From assembly GCA_950295325.1 (NCBI GenBank), contig OX485805.1, forward strand, positions 24,045,501-24,109,500: DNA of 64,000 bases, read 5' to 3'. This DNA comes from Polytrichum commune. Taxonomy: Eukaryota; Streptophyta; Polytrichopsida; Polytrichales; Polytrichaceae. The position numbers and the translations under genes were made by a program. Shown here piece after piece: positions 35,051-47,170 of this stretch. The notes under the pieces were generated by a model. It saw only the letters and a list, made by a program, of their open reading frames with translations. It did no database searches and had not been told where the DNA came from. Positions within the stretch are counted from its first letter, which is position 1. Each line of letters starts with the position of its first letter.

Positions 35051-37019
35051 GCTCTTGAAGTGCGAATGTGCCTTATTGTGCACATAGCTTCCCTCCCCCA
35101 TCCAAAGAGGTGTCGCAAATGTCTTCAATATTTCTTACTGTTTTAGTCATTCTTGTAGGCCTCCGCTTTTTTCTTTGGAACACGTTGTCATGATCTTGGA
35201 AGTAAACTAGAGCTTGAATGAACATGATGTATCAAAAGGTACGTTCGAAAGATATGGCACCTCTACATGACTTTAATTCTCCACTCTAAATACTCATGTC
35301 AAGGGACGACCAATATTACAAGCACATGTTCAGTTACCCTTCCTACAAGCATATGAGACTTGGGCAACTTGTCATGTGTGTTACAATGTAAGCAAAGTGG
35401 AAGATTTCCAGAATTTTTGGTGGACGTGGTCCTCATGTCTCTGATGCTTGTAGCTAGTGCCTTCTAGACTCCATAACCTCTTGGCCTCAAGCGATTCTCA
35501 GAGTAGGCACATTTTCAAGGCTTTCAAGTAAAATATTTGATGCACTTCATGGAAATCCACATGCTTAAGTTCTTGAATAATGCGTCAAATGTCCCTATGT
35601 TATTTCATCACCACTTGTCCATATCTATTGTACCTAGACCATGCTTCATGGAACCCGACACACCTATGTATCAATCCCGTTAATTATATGGGTGGGTTGT
35701 GTTACATCTTTTTATGACCGGATTAGGAAAATGTTTGGATTTAGGATTTAGGTAAGGCCTCATTAAATTTGGCGTTTGTATAAATTAAATATATTAATAT
35801 AATTTATGTGTGTCAAGTCCTTGGGGCACCTAAAATAAGCATTTGTCAATAAATGTTTGGAAAGTGTTTGGAATTGGACAACTGGATTGCACAGACTTGT
35901 CGTCGAGACGCACCCCTAGCATTTTTGAAATTTTGATTTTCTTAATTTATGTGCGCTGCTCTAATTGTTTTATGCGTCTATTTATGGAACACCTAATTCC
36001 ATGAAGCATGGTCTAGGTACAATTAACCTGTGCGTAAGTTAATTGGATGTGAAGGATTAAAATGGTGGAGCAAAATAAAATGTGTACAGAATATGATATA
36101 TTTAGGATCTAACCCTAATTTTTTTTAAAAGAGTATCGATTATGATATGTTTATGGATGAATTCAGAAGGTACGAATTAAGCTGGGCGATAGTTAATTTG
36201 ATTTGAACGAACTGGTCTGGGATACAACTGGAACCGAACACAGTTAAGTATGAATCCAAAACATTAGTATTGGGTGGATCCGGTTTTCATTCGTTTAGGA
36301 GCAAACACACGGGTCTCAGATTGAAATCGAACCGAACACACTTAAGTGTTAATCCAAAACCCTAAAATAAGTTTTGATATTGACTTATTTCCAATTTTCG
36401 GGTCATTGCGACTGGATTGAAAACAGGTGTGGATCTTCATCCAATTACGGTTTTCATGCATTTATGACCGGATTAAAAATAGGTCTGGACTTCGTGCTCT
36501 TTACGACCAGATTGAAAATAGGTGTTGGATACAAAGGCAACCGGCTACGTAGGAGCGACTGATAGTACAAGGAGTAAGAGATGTATATATGAAAAGCTGG
36601 TGACAGTAATCTCTTTGTATTGTTATTATATCAGGGTTCTGAAAGGTGTAGCATTAGCAGATGCGATGTGTTTGGTATATGAGTATATGCTTCATAGTAG
36701 ACTATGATGTGGTATTCCGTTTTTGCTGTGGTTTAGTGTGTGATGCAAGATAATGGTTTGAAAGAAGAATATTCAGTGTAGGATATAACATAGGGTCATG
36801 TTGGATGAGCAGTGCTAAGGCATGAACTCTATTATAATGTACGACACGAGAAAAGTATCAGTTTGATGTACATAAATTGGGATTAGACATGAGGTCGTGT
36901 TGGATGTATTCGATGCATTGGTAGATGGATCTATTCATGGTTGGTGAGCTGAATTCATGAGTTAATTGGATGGTTTCGCAATGCACGCAGAAGGGGATGA
37001 AGGAAAAGAGAAGTAAATT

Positions 37020-37138
37020 GGATGCAGCACCGGGACTTCCTGGGAGGTCACCCATCCCAGTACTATTCCGGCCCAAAGGCGCTTAACTTCAGAGTTCTGA
37101 TGGGATCTAGTGTAGTAGCCTTGGTATGACCGCATCAC
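37020..37138 (-). rRNA. 5S ribosomal RNA (unit 3)
   Basis: A 119-nt minus-strand 5S gene, paralogous to 23243-23361. In RNA sense it has CACTAGATCC where the other has CACCAGATCC, CTCCCAGGAAG where the other has CTCCCGGGAAG, and TCCCGGTG where the other has TCCTGGTG. The second change turns a U-G pair opposite CTGGGA into a U-A pair, so that helix is preserved. The same T-rich 3' flank is present. Confidence 0.93.
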
Positions 37139-38690
37139 AATGGAGTGGAGAGCGCAGATGGTACTTATATTGGTGCTAATCCGTAGGGGGGCCTTCAAGA
37201 AAACCGTGTACAAGGAATGGTTAGAAAAGTTTCACTCCCATCCAAAGAAGGTGCCTATCTCATTGAAAGACTCTATTGATGATGTTAGAATCGCGCATCG
37301 TCAGACAACTGTCACTCTCATCCACAACTCGATAACCAGTTCAGACATTCTCCACAATTCACAAAGAACGCACCATGTTTCACATCACAAACTGCCGGAA
37401 TATGTTTCTTTCATCATCCCAACAAACCCACACACCACTATAACTATGCATTTCATAACAAGGTATAGTCAGACAGCTTTGACTCTCATCCACAGTGATT
37501 ACCATGTAAGAAGGTGTCCTAAGATTTTGTGTTTGTATGTCATCACTCGATACCCAATTCCAACATTCCACCATGTTTCACATCACTAACTGCCGGAATA
37601 TGTTGCTTTCATCATCGTCCGATAACACCGTCGATGAATTACAGCTTCTTTCTTGAAACAAACCTTTTCCTCAGTTCAGGTCTCCAAATAGCTTTCTTCA
37701 TTGCATTAAGCATATAAGTAGAACGAAAGTATTTGTTTCATCATCATCGGAACAAATTCAACAAACCCACCAACGCCAATGACATCGCCACACAACTTTC
37801 ACTCTCATCCTCAATGTTTCACGCCTAAGAACGTGTTCCCATTCCCTGTTCCTATATCATAACTGTATTCACCCGATTCACACCTTCTACATATAATTCA
37901 GATTCAGAAAGAACGCAGCATGTTTCACATCACGGAGTCAGTCCAAGTGTTGGAAATATGTTGATTTCATCATTATCCATTCTCTCACCTAATATTAGCA
38001 TCAGATTGTCAGAGGTGTTTTAATGTTTCCACATCTTTACATTCAGCGTGTAGAATAAGATTAACAATCATCATACGCTCTAATCAACAACCCTACGCAC
38101 CAGCTTTCAGACACCCAACGGCACAAGCCGAAGGAAATAACAGACATTTCAACATGGCATCATTTCAGTCCGCCCGTCTGCATTTCGTCATCACCAAGCA
38201 CCCCTCCCCAAGGAACAAAAACTACACACATAAAACCTCTTGCTGTAATGCAGTGTACACATGTGAGCAGGAACATTTGACACCGAAGTTACGAATAACT
38301 CCAGGTTGGTAAGATCCATCTCTACTTCCTTCTAGCAACCATATTTAACGCCAACGAGCAAATCTGCATCTCTGTCTTCCTGAGAGAACACCGAAACACA
38401 GCTACCTCAGGCGCTGGTAATGCTTGCACAGTAATCAAATATAACCATGGTACCCAACTCCACATTGCAATCGTTTTGCTCAGATGAATAAATACTGTCT
38501 CTGCACATACAGCTTCCGCTGACCTCAGTTGTCCAGACATAATACATTTTTTCGTCATCATGGCAACGTTCGTCTCTACATTCAAATCAAATACATGTCA
38601 ACAACCCTTCGTACCAAGGCCGAGTCGTATACACCGGCTCTGGCATAGCGAGGGCCGCATAAGGCTGAAGCGTTTCCTAGGCGCTTCAGA

Positions 38691-38812
38691 CCCCGACGCC
38701 GAAGCTCCCCACCTCAAGAAGCTTGTGAGTTTGTCTTCGCACTAAGATTGTCGCTCCTGTTTGCATTTGTTGTGATTTGTGGGACAGTGACCCATGCGGA
38801 GAGCCAGGAGTA
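38691..38812 (+). repeat. 122-bp inverted repeat, left copy (GMP synthase sequence)
   Basis: Matches the complement of 43737-43858 with one substitution seen (CACTAAG against CACTGAG). It covers a possible upstream exon end (...HLKKLV, donor-like CTTGTGAGT), a short intron and the first codons of the GMP synthase exon. It begins exactly at the left edge of the inserted block. Confidence 0.92.
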
Positions 38813-39781
38813 TGGGCGCATGGAAATCACCGCCGTGAAGGGGAGCAGGCTCTATGGTGATGCGGATAGTTTCCCTAACCAGACTGTGTGGATGAGCCAT
38901 GGTGACGAAGCTGTTAAGTTGCCCCCGGGATTCTCAGTTGTGGCTACAAGTTTGCAGGGGAACATTGCTGCCATCGACAATGCTGAGGCTAACATCTATG
39001 CTTTCCAGTACCATCCTGAGGTAACATTCGTCTGTAAACCCTCGTTGGCTATGTGCATAATCGTGGTTGAATTCGTAAGGGTTTAAGGTTGCAAGGGTTT
39101 AAGTTGATGCTCCAATTTGTGAGGGTCTGGAGGTTCGAATCTTGCTCTCTGGGGGGGGTCCTTAACCTCTTGTGTGTGGTTGCTATGTCTGCTCACGAGG
39201 AGATGGTATCATCGTGGGATGCATTTCGTAGAGAGGATTGCAAATTTTAATTTAAAGAATGTAAAAAGGCATGATTTCCAATTTGTTAGGGTTTAAATAC
39301 ACTACTCAATCACACCAAAAGTCAGATGTTTTGGAATAGTTAATGTCTCAATAACTTGGATTCAGTGTCCAGGGGAGATTTTTGAGCACAATTGGTCGAT
39401 ATCCTAGTGTTTCCAAGTCCAACCAGTTACATGTTGACATATTTCAGTTTCTCTTTATTAAATTTGGGTATATTCTCTAAAGTCCTCTGAGATGATTGGT
39501 AATTTTCCTGAATTCTTTGAAATTTAACCGAGTATTTCTCAAACTCAACTAGTTCATCTGTAACTAGCAGCCAGTTTCTCCCCGTTCATCACTATGTTGC
39601 TTCTTTCATGCTTATTTGATCCCGAAATGCAAGCATCAGGTGAATTGATAATTTATGTTGCATTCGGCAGGTCACTCATGTTGAGAAGGGAATGGAGACT
39701 CTGAGGCATTTTCTGTTGGATGTGGGTGGTATCTCGGCCGACTGGAAATTGCAGGATGTTTTGACAGAACAGATAGATAGG
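38788..39781 (+). pseudogene. GMP synthase (glutamine amidotransferase) fragment, two exons
   Basis: Exon 38788-39020 encodes ESQEYGRMEI, QTVWMSHGDEAVKLPPGF, and ends at FQYHPE with donor GAG|GTAACA. Exon 39671-39781 follows acceptor GGCAG and encodes GMETLRHFLLDVGGISADW and LQDVLTEQI. This is the second half of the class I glutaminase domain of GMP synthase, which makes GMP from XMP and glutamine. The catalytic His and Glu of the triad (YHPE) are present, but the nucleophile-cysteine exon and the entire ATP-pyrophosphatase and dimerisation domains are absent. Both exons are undamaged, so the capture is fairly recent, but no active enzyme can result. Confidence 0.88.
39340..39600 (+). repeat. 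Repeat-B-related element in the GMP synthase intron
   Basis: CAGTGTCCAGGGGAGATTTT, GATATCCTAGTG, CCAACCAGTTA.ATGTTGA.AT.TTTCAGT and TTTCTCCCCGTTC follow in the same order as at 2485-2700 and 50715-51145 with about 75-80% similarity by eye. A short inverted relative lies at 49600-49650. It is probably an old transposon-derived repeat. Confidence 0.65.
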
Positions 39782-42700
39782 GTAGGACCCATTGTTTGTC
39801 GGTAAACCCCTTCTGTGGGTCTTGCCATAGGCCACTCCACCAATGGTATTTGTGTACAAGGGTGTTGATGTCAGCGCCCAAAGACAATTTTAGGTACTTG
39901 TATTTGGGGAGTGGAGATCAAAAGGGTGCCCTCAGTACTTGCAGCCCCTTGATTTTTTGCCTCAGCCTCAAAAGGATGGGAAATCCACTTGGGCCCCATT
40001 GAGCCCAGTGCTATCAAAACTGAGATTCCTGATACTAAGCAGACATGTGCAAAGGCTCTCCCCCTCCTTGCCTCTTATACTATTTTGATGTACCTTGGAA
40101 CTACTGTTTGGTTGATACATTGTCCGAGCACATTGTTTTAGTGTACTTTGGTATTGCTACATTTTAATGCTGAGTCAATTTCACTCTAAAATTATTATTA
40201 CAGTCTATCTGCAAACAAATTCAGGTCAAAGTGCACTCTTAGTCAATTATGGTGGTTGTGACGGTGAGAGGACACACTCCTCACAATGAAAGGTTGCGGG
40301 GCCTTAAGTTTAGGTGTCTTGCGAGTGCTCTTGCAACATCACTTTACTCTCCTGTTCTTGCATAATATGTTCTCATTGAGCAGATAATGTTATGACCACA
40401 TTAAGGTTATGATATTTAGTTTGAGTAGACTGATTCAGAAAGAATGCACCTTTGCACATAGCATCCATTACACGAAGCGATGAGCAATCACATTCTGAAC
40501 CTTTTGATAAATCCTTAGCGTCTCTGCTCACTTGACACTACCACTGGAGTTTTTAGGTTATCTCTAGCTAGGATTTAGTTGGCTTTTCCACCAACGCTGC
40601 TAAGTAGTGCTAAGCCTACCTGGAAGCTTAACTGACACCTTGTAAAACCCATTCTTATTCAAAAGTAACATCAATGATACAGCTGTGAGAGATACAACAT
40701 CATACTTAGTTAATGTAGGAGTTGCAGGTCCATTAGATAACATTGACATGATAACGCTCCATGTAGCTTGTGGAAAATGTTATTGTTGCCTACCCATTTC
40801 TTTACTTATGCACGTTTTTAAGTACAGAGGACTTCCTGCTTGATTGTGGTAAAAAATTTCTGTCAATGAGGTTACATTTCTGAAATAATATTATCAATGG
40901 AAAGCAGTAAACCTTATCTTCATACTCCAATTATTGCGTCGATGTATTGCACATAAGTACAAAAGCTCATACTGTGTCCGAATCTATACATTAATGTGTA
41001 AGAGGACTTGGGGTTTTGAATTGTCCGTCAAACTTTGAAATGATCTCTCACTAGTTTGTCTCTCTTGATTTCTGGCCCGTCGACTGCTTTATGTCATTTT
41101 CATGTTCTGCAACCTGGATGATGTATTGGATAGAAATACTTGACAGGTCATTTTGTGAATCCTGAAGGTTGCTACCACTTCCTTTGGACAATAAATCTCT
41201 GCAATTCACAGGTTTTTGGTCCACCTTGTAGAGAAACACCCAACCCTCAGTACACATGGCAGTTTATAACCACCTCTCCAAATGGCATCACTCAACCACA
41301 TGACAGTTGGTGTACTGAGAGATTAAGCGCCACGAGTATTCACGATTTATATCCAATCAAATGGAAAATGTAATGTACAATTAGATTTATGGTAGAATAT
41401 AGCATCAAAATTCTTCCATATCCAAACAGCTAACTCACCTGAAATTGCCAGCGGCTACGCTGGATTTCGAGATGTCCTCGAAGAGCAATCCAAAGAACCA
41501 TCACATCTAGTTAATTTTGCTATTGAATGGTATTGTTAAGACCTGTCTTCAACTGGTTCACCCAAAACTGAACAATAGGAGATAACTTGTGAAACAGGAC
41601 TGTAACTCTGAGACGACTTATGCACTGACATAAGAATGGGAGATGCGGGATTGTTAGCAAAAGAGGTAAAGAAGAGCATTCACAGGTTTTCAATTGGAAG
41701 AAAATTGGTCAACTTTCTATGAACCAAAGCAATCTCCAGCTACCATCCACAATCGATCACATTTGAAGAATTTGACAACCAAAATCTATTGGAACACATC
41801 CCTAACTCTTGCCCTTCTGCAATACACCGCCGAAGGACATCCTGACCTCATTTTGAACGCAATCACCTGAGGGCCTTACGTAACGCCAAATCTTAGCTCA
41901 TGACCAATGTAATTGTCAATCTAAAGAACCATGTTACGGAGACATCGTCATATCATCAGGCCTCCTACTATACTTTCAAAACACGACGGCAACTGCAAAA
42001 CCGCATGAATCAGGTGCTTATTCAGTGACACGAGACTGAGGTGAGGGAGAGACGAGCAAGAATACATTGAGGTAAAAATGACAAATTTGGGTTTTCTTGT
42101 CAAAAGAAGAAATACTTCATTTCATATCCAAGTACGTCGCCCGGCCATCAGAGGCATCCCTCTGTGGCCCAGCACAAATTAAGTTGGCTGCTTGAGTGGA
42201 GAGAGAGTCAGAGTACCGAAGGCAAAAAGCTACAACCAAGCCGGCCAAATCCAAAACTGAACTCATCGATCCAAGCACATGATGCTTCTGTGGAGTGCTC
42301 GCTTACTAACTAATTCTCATTCCAGCACAGATAGGAGCGGCGGTCATTTTGAGTAATGAGATTCTCCGGAGACCTGTTGCCTCCATCATTGAGCCAGTTC
42401 CTGAACTCCTGCTATTGTACCTTTGCAATTTCTCGCTTATTAGACCTTATCGCCGCATTCAGCAGCCTCCAGACCTCTGCTCTGCCAAAATTGTGACCCG
42501 GTACGGACGCGTACTGCTGTACATCGTCTCCGAAACTTGCCCCTTTCTGCAGCTGCACTGGCGAATGAGGAAATCCATGTCCTCGATGTCCACAGGCTCG
42601 TTCATTGACCAAACCTAGCATCAGAGAACTTCACAAATGCATCGCTCTGCCCTTCGAGTTGCTGACAATAGAAGTTGGCGCTCAAACAGGGGACGCATCC

Positions 42701-43736
42701 AATCACCACCCAGTGCCATTCAATGACAATCCCTACTTGAACTTGGCAGTACCCTGAACCCAAAACCCAAAACCCTTTTAATTCGTGTTGATAACAACTA
42801 CGTTTCTTAGCAGTGTTGCCGGTGAACAGCTATGTAATTTGGATTTATCACCATGATCAACCCCAACATGTCTTTGGTAATCTTTGAAATTATGGGGCCT
42901 CTGTGACTTGCTTTCTACACCACTTTCCACGCACATTGGGTTGATATTTCTCATTCGCTTCATTACAGGAAGATACTCAATGGTTTGAAAACAACATGAA
43001 TAAATCAACAAAACTAGGGCATCTTCAACTCAGGTGGCAATACAGTCACATTGCAATATAAAAGTATCAAGGATTGGAGTTAAGGGAAGTGCGGCCTCAC
43101 CACCTGTGTGACAGTGGTGAACACTGCCTTCTGGAGCAACAATGCGAGCTGGGGAGGTGCAGTTTGATGAAGTATTTTGCTCATTAATCCAATGTTCGGC
43201 GAATTGGATGCCCGACACTCGGTGATTTGAGCTATGCAGGTAGACGGAGGGGCAATCTTACTTGCATGGCTGTCAATCGGCCGCTTCGTATGCAATAGTC
43301 GGTGTCATCCGTAAAAGATGAAGTCCTCCAGAATGAAATATGACAAGATTTGAAAGCACACGACATTTTCTGCAAGCAAGAGTTACCAACAAATTCCAAG
43401 AACCCTCAGCACTTGTAGAACTCCACTTCCACGAAAAGAAAACGATTTAATCAATCAGCATAAGCTCAAAACCAATCTATTACATTCTCTTGAGACTATT
43501 TACAAGGGCGGTGAGCAAAAATCTGAAAGTCTTCTTCCGTTTCCATAGAGAATACGTACCAAGAAGGCAGGGGCAATTGGCTCGTGAAGCCCATGTGGCC
43601 CAAATTCAGATTCCGCCACGAATTCCCGCGACTTAAGCATCGATCACACCACTGATGAACTGCAGATTCGTGACTTAAGCCTCGATCACATCACTGATGA
43701 ACTGCATATTATCCAAGCTTGGGGGGCCCTACAAAG
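39782..43736. other. Inserted block interior, no recognisable gene
   Basis: This may be intronic and flanking DNA carried with the GMP synthase exons. Open frames (for example 42349-42618 plus, 42412-42621 minus) resemble no protein I know. A 41-bp direct duplication is noted separately at 43629-43710. Confidence 0.5.
43629..43710 (+). repeat. 41-bp direct tandem duplication
   Basis: GACTTAAGC.TCGATCACA.CACTGATGAACTGCA occurs twice in a row with two substitutions. Confidence 0.85.
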
Positions 43737-43858
43737 TACTCCTGGCTCTCCGCATGGGTCACTGTCCCACAAATCACAACAAATGCAAACAGGAGCGACA
43801 ATCTCAGTGCGAAGACAAACTCACAAGCTTCTTGAGGTGGGGAGCTTCGGCGTCGGGG
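43737..43858 (-). repeat. 122-bp inverted repeat, right copy (GMP synthase sequence)
   Basis: Complementary copy of 38691-38812. On the minus strand it reads into VTHAESQEY and then leaves the gene at GAGTA, followed by unrelated sequence. Confidence 0.92.
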
Positions 43859-44109
43859 CGTGTGTAGCCAAGCTGCTTGGGATGGGGAGCTTGCATGCGG
43901 GCCCTGGACGGGCATGACGGCCCGGGTATCGGCTCTCGTTCCCAACGGGCTCTCATTCCCATGAGCACGGAAATTTGCGGGCAGTGAATGAGGGCAGGGA
44001 AGCACATCTGCCCGGGGCGGGGCGGGGGGCCTGGGCACATGTGATCTAGCCCTGGGCGTCCTAAACGGACACCTGTATCTGAGAATTGGATGCCGTTAAG
44101 CCGCTGGGG

Positions 44110-45035
44110 CTAGATCTCATGCCATTTGGCGGGGCCCAGCTGGCCGAGCCATGACCCATCATGGGGAAGAGGATCTCGGGCTTGGCCCTTGATCTAGCAC
44201 CCCGGGCAGTCCTGTCATTTTAAAGAAAAATCCCGACCGACAATTGCAGTCTGCCCCGCCCGATTCCAAAATAATATCGCCCTTCCATTCTTGAAGGTCG
44301 TTTGTTGACAAATTCCATATTAAGAGCACTCACTTTGAAGGTCCAAAATTTAATATATATTTTCATTTCCCATTAGTAAGTAAGCAATGAACAAGGATTT
44401 TAGTCTTGACGTGAGATTGAAAGCATGTAAATGAATGTCAATAAAGTATATAAGGAACTTGAAAGTAAAAGATAGTGCAAAATTCTCATGAGCATTGAGT
44501 TTTTAATGTATGTGACTTGCCATTTGAAAGGTTCTTTTATCATTCTAAAAGGAAAATCATATTTGTGTTCTGCTTTTAGTTTGTTTATTTTATGATATTT
44601 TAGTTAATGCCTTCCACTTGCACATGTATTCATACATATTCAAGCTAATTAAGCGTGATTGAGATGTAATTAAGTGTATCAAGCCTAAGTAATTATAAGT
44701 AAGTCAAAAAGTATACTTACCAAGGTAATTAAGCCTAGTTATATCTCAAATGCGCTTACTTTAATTAAATATGATTTATTACATGCAATCACGCTTAATA
44801 AGTTCAAATATGTATGAATACTTGTGAAAGTAGAATTTGTCGACAAGCAGCCTTCAAGAATGCAAGGGCGATTAATTTTTGGAAGTAGGTGGGGCGGGCA
44901 ACAATTGTCAGTCGGGATCCCAAAAATCCATAAATAAATAAATAGCGGAAATGTCCAGAGTGTTGGATTGCAAGCCACAGCCTTGAGACCTTCTTCACCC
45001 TTGATGGGATCATGGCTCGGCCAGGTCGGACCATC
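44110..45035 (+). mobile_element. Foldback-type element, unit 3 copy
   Basis: Relative of 25240-26106. The left arm begins CTAGATCTCATGCC. The right arm retains GGGATCATGGCTCGGCCAGG but lacks the terminal GGCATGAGCTCTAG, so it is truncated on the right. It lies just after the right junction of the 5.4-kb block. Confidence 0.55.
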
Positions 45036-46364
45036 TAATCTATTGGAGCAATCAAGTGGATACGTACAATTTATGTATTCTAGTGGAAGGTATCTTTGAG
45101 AATAATTGCCTACTACAATTCTTATCCCATTCTCTAGCCTTTGGGATCAATCCCGGTGCAACACAATAACTACGAACTAGATAGAGCCAAGAAAGTGAGT
45201 TGCAACCATCGCAGCTACTCCCCCTTACACCTTGTATCATATTGGCAAGTATGAGCACCTAAGTTGTGGTTGTGGTTGTGGTTGTCATGAATGCACCTAA
45301 TCTATGCTTGTCGCTTTAAAATACGTTTGAAGAAAATATATTACCACCATCAACCACCAAATCAACGATTGTGTGTAAAAACACATTGAAATGGATTGGG
45401 ATATCATTGAAGCAAAGTAGTACACCCTATCCACACATTCATGAATGAATGCAGGAGGTGACCAAGTGGTGGACACAATGTTACCATTTTACTAGAACTC
45501 CATGGCCGTCAAATGGAGCTCTAGATTTATATAGAGTTACGTTTGATAGCACGTCTTCCTTTTTCTTTACCCACACATGTCAAGCCTTCACGTCTTCTCC
45601 TATTTTTATTGTTGTTCTTCCTATTCCATTGCTCAAGTTTATTTTATTTTATTTTAAAGAGAGCACTTTGATGTTTTGTATTGGGAACATGAAGATCAAA
45701 TTGTTTGTGAGGCAGATACTAAGTGATCAAGAACTTGTGAATTCACACCATGAAAAAAAAGGAGATATTGAGAGATGACTTGACATGGATAAGAGATGAG
45801 TCCACGTTTAGGCATGGATTGAGCTTGTATACAAACTTAACATGGGATTACATAACTAGGCTATGGGCCAAGTGCTATTGGCACTTTAACACATTTAAGT
45901 TGCAATATCTCTATGTTAACCTACTACATAAGGTGCGCGGGCCTTGTTTGGTCATTTTCTTAATCAAGCATACGTATTTGATTAGTGTGTGGTTGAGGTT
46001 AGATCGAACAACGGAACCAAATAAGAGATTGAACTAAGTTCTCAAACTTAGTCAACACAATTGGGGGACCTAGGTATTCACTCAACGAATCAACACATTC
46101 AAATGCATTTTCAACATCAGTACTAAATCAAAGGAGGTCCAATTTTTTAATCCAATTTTTTGTGATGTTTTATCATAGTTTTGCTAGAGCAAACATGACA
46201 CTTGTAGTGGTAAACATGATTGGAAAGTTAGAGAACATGAAAAAAAAGAGCCACGTAACACTCATGTACCTGTTTTGCTAAATCGTTGGTGTGAGATCAC
46301 CACCTTCATATGAGATGGCTGTTCTGCATTCTACGTAACTCAACAGTTTCCAACATTCACAAAG

Positions 46365-46381
46365 CCTAAACCCTAAACCCC
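46365..46381 (+). repeat. Interstitial telomere-like insertion
   Basis: CCTAAACCCTAAACCCC sits between AAAG and ATATTG where unit 2 has only AAAGCCAGAGATATTG (29181-29193). This is two units of the plant telomere repeat CCCTAAA gained in one paralogue. Confidence 0.8.
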
Positions 46382-46903
46382 ATATTGTTGAATGGAGGAT
46401 CTAGCTTGTTCAATTTCGTTCCTTAATGAGAAGCATGTTCAGAGCATTCTCCGCGAACTAATTAAATTCCAGTGACCTGGACATTGGTGGAGGAATTGAG
46501 ACTTGGACTACATGTCTGATGAGTTGCTATAAATCTACCTGACCCTACACTGTGATTTCATCACAAGCATGTGAAATTAGGTCACATACTTGTGAATCTC
46601 ACTCGAAAGCACTGAGCAAAATTCAGAGAACGAAGGCATTCCCTGCATTGAGGATCAGGTTGCTCTGTGTTAATGTTGAGCATGAACAACTTCAATCATG
46701 AAGTAATCCAGACGAGATGCATGGACAGAGAACGAAAGAAGCTCACTGTTCAACATTGGATTTTGAGCGTGGATGTTGCACTTTCAGCAAGTGATGTTGC
46801 GAAATTCAACAGATTTCTACTTCCCACATGACAGCCTTCTCAAATTTCTAGAAATGGCCACACTGAGGGAATTTGCAGAGCAGAGCAGGTGAAGATAGGG
46901 TTG

Positions 46904-46950
46904 ATCCCATAGTGATAGGGAAGACAGAAACTCGAAGGCGAGGTACAAGA
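46904..46950 (+). promoter_or_regulatory. U2 snRNA promoter: USE-like and TATA-like elements (unit 3)
   Basis: ATCCCATAGTG (46904-46914, position -71) and TACAAGA (46944-46950, position -31) are identical in sequence and spacing to those of the unit 2 gene. Confidence 0.55.
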
Positions 46951-46974
46951 ACGACAGGGATGGAAGGAAGAAGC

Positions 46975-47170
46975 ATACCTTTCTCGGCCTTTTGGCTAAG
47001 ATCAAGTGTAGTATCTGTTCTTATCAGTTTAATATCTGATACGAGGCTCATCGAGCCTCACGATATTAATCTAATTTTTTCTCGGGTGCGGGTTCATTTG
47101 GCAGCTTGCTGCCAGAACTCGCGAGCATCGCCTTGGTATTGCACTACCTCCTTGGCAGGCGCAACCCTCC
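46975..47170 (+). ncRNA. U2 spliceosomal snRNA (unit 3)
   Basis: Full-length second U2 gene: 5' ATACCTTTCTCGG, branch-point-recognition GTGTAGTATCTG, stem IIa, Sm site and stem-loop IV (TATTGCACTACC) are all intact and I see no difference from 29782-29977. The 3' end is set by the usual length of about 196 nt. Promoter and flanks are also nearly identical, so either the duplication is recent or the copies are being homogenised. Confidence 0.95.

Larger units (their letters stand above)
21823..36310 (+). repeat. Segmental unit 2 (5S + U2)
   Basis: A roughly 14.5-kb unit that recurs as unit 3 (about 36311-59370 after removing two insertions) and in shortened form as unit 1. Identity to unit 3 is very high around U2 (29600-32280 against 46795-49520) and lower elsewhere. 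Features only in this unit are a TIR element (22118-22738), the segment 26107-27640 including another TIR element, and 28485-28755. Frames such as 28040-28378, 30247-30621 (minus) and 33737-34021 (minus) are open in both copies, but the copies are too similar for that to indicate coding. Apart from the entries listed separately I see no gene in it. Confidence 0.85.
38692..44056. mobile_element. 5.4-kb inserted block with GMP synthase fragments, type unknown
   Basis: Unit 2 runs continuously from 24942 to 25187, whereas here the matching sequence stops at GCGCTTCAGAC and resumes at CGTCCTAAACGG, so 5365 bases replace 244 bases. Inside are two GMP synthase exons, a relative of repeat B (39340-39600) and the 122-bp inverted pair. 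The last 198 bases are GC-rich. No transposase, clear target duplication or standard terminus is visible. It could be a foldback-type gene-capturing element or filler DNA from double-strand break repair. Confidence 0.75.

Noticed and set aside
38692-44056. LTR retrotransposon
   Set aside because: The 122-bp repeats are inverted, not direct, and consist of host gene sequence; no primer-binding site, gag or pol motifs are visible.
46365-46381. True internal telomere
   Set aside because: Only two CCCTAAA units, embedded in otherwise collinear duplicated DNA.
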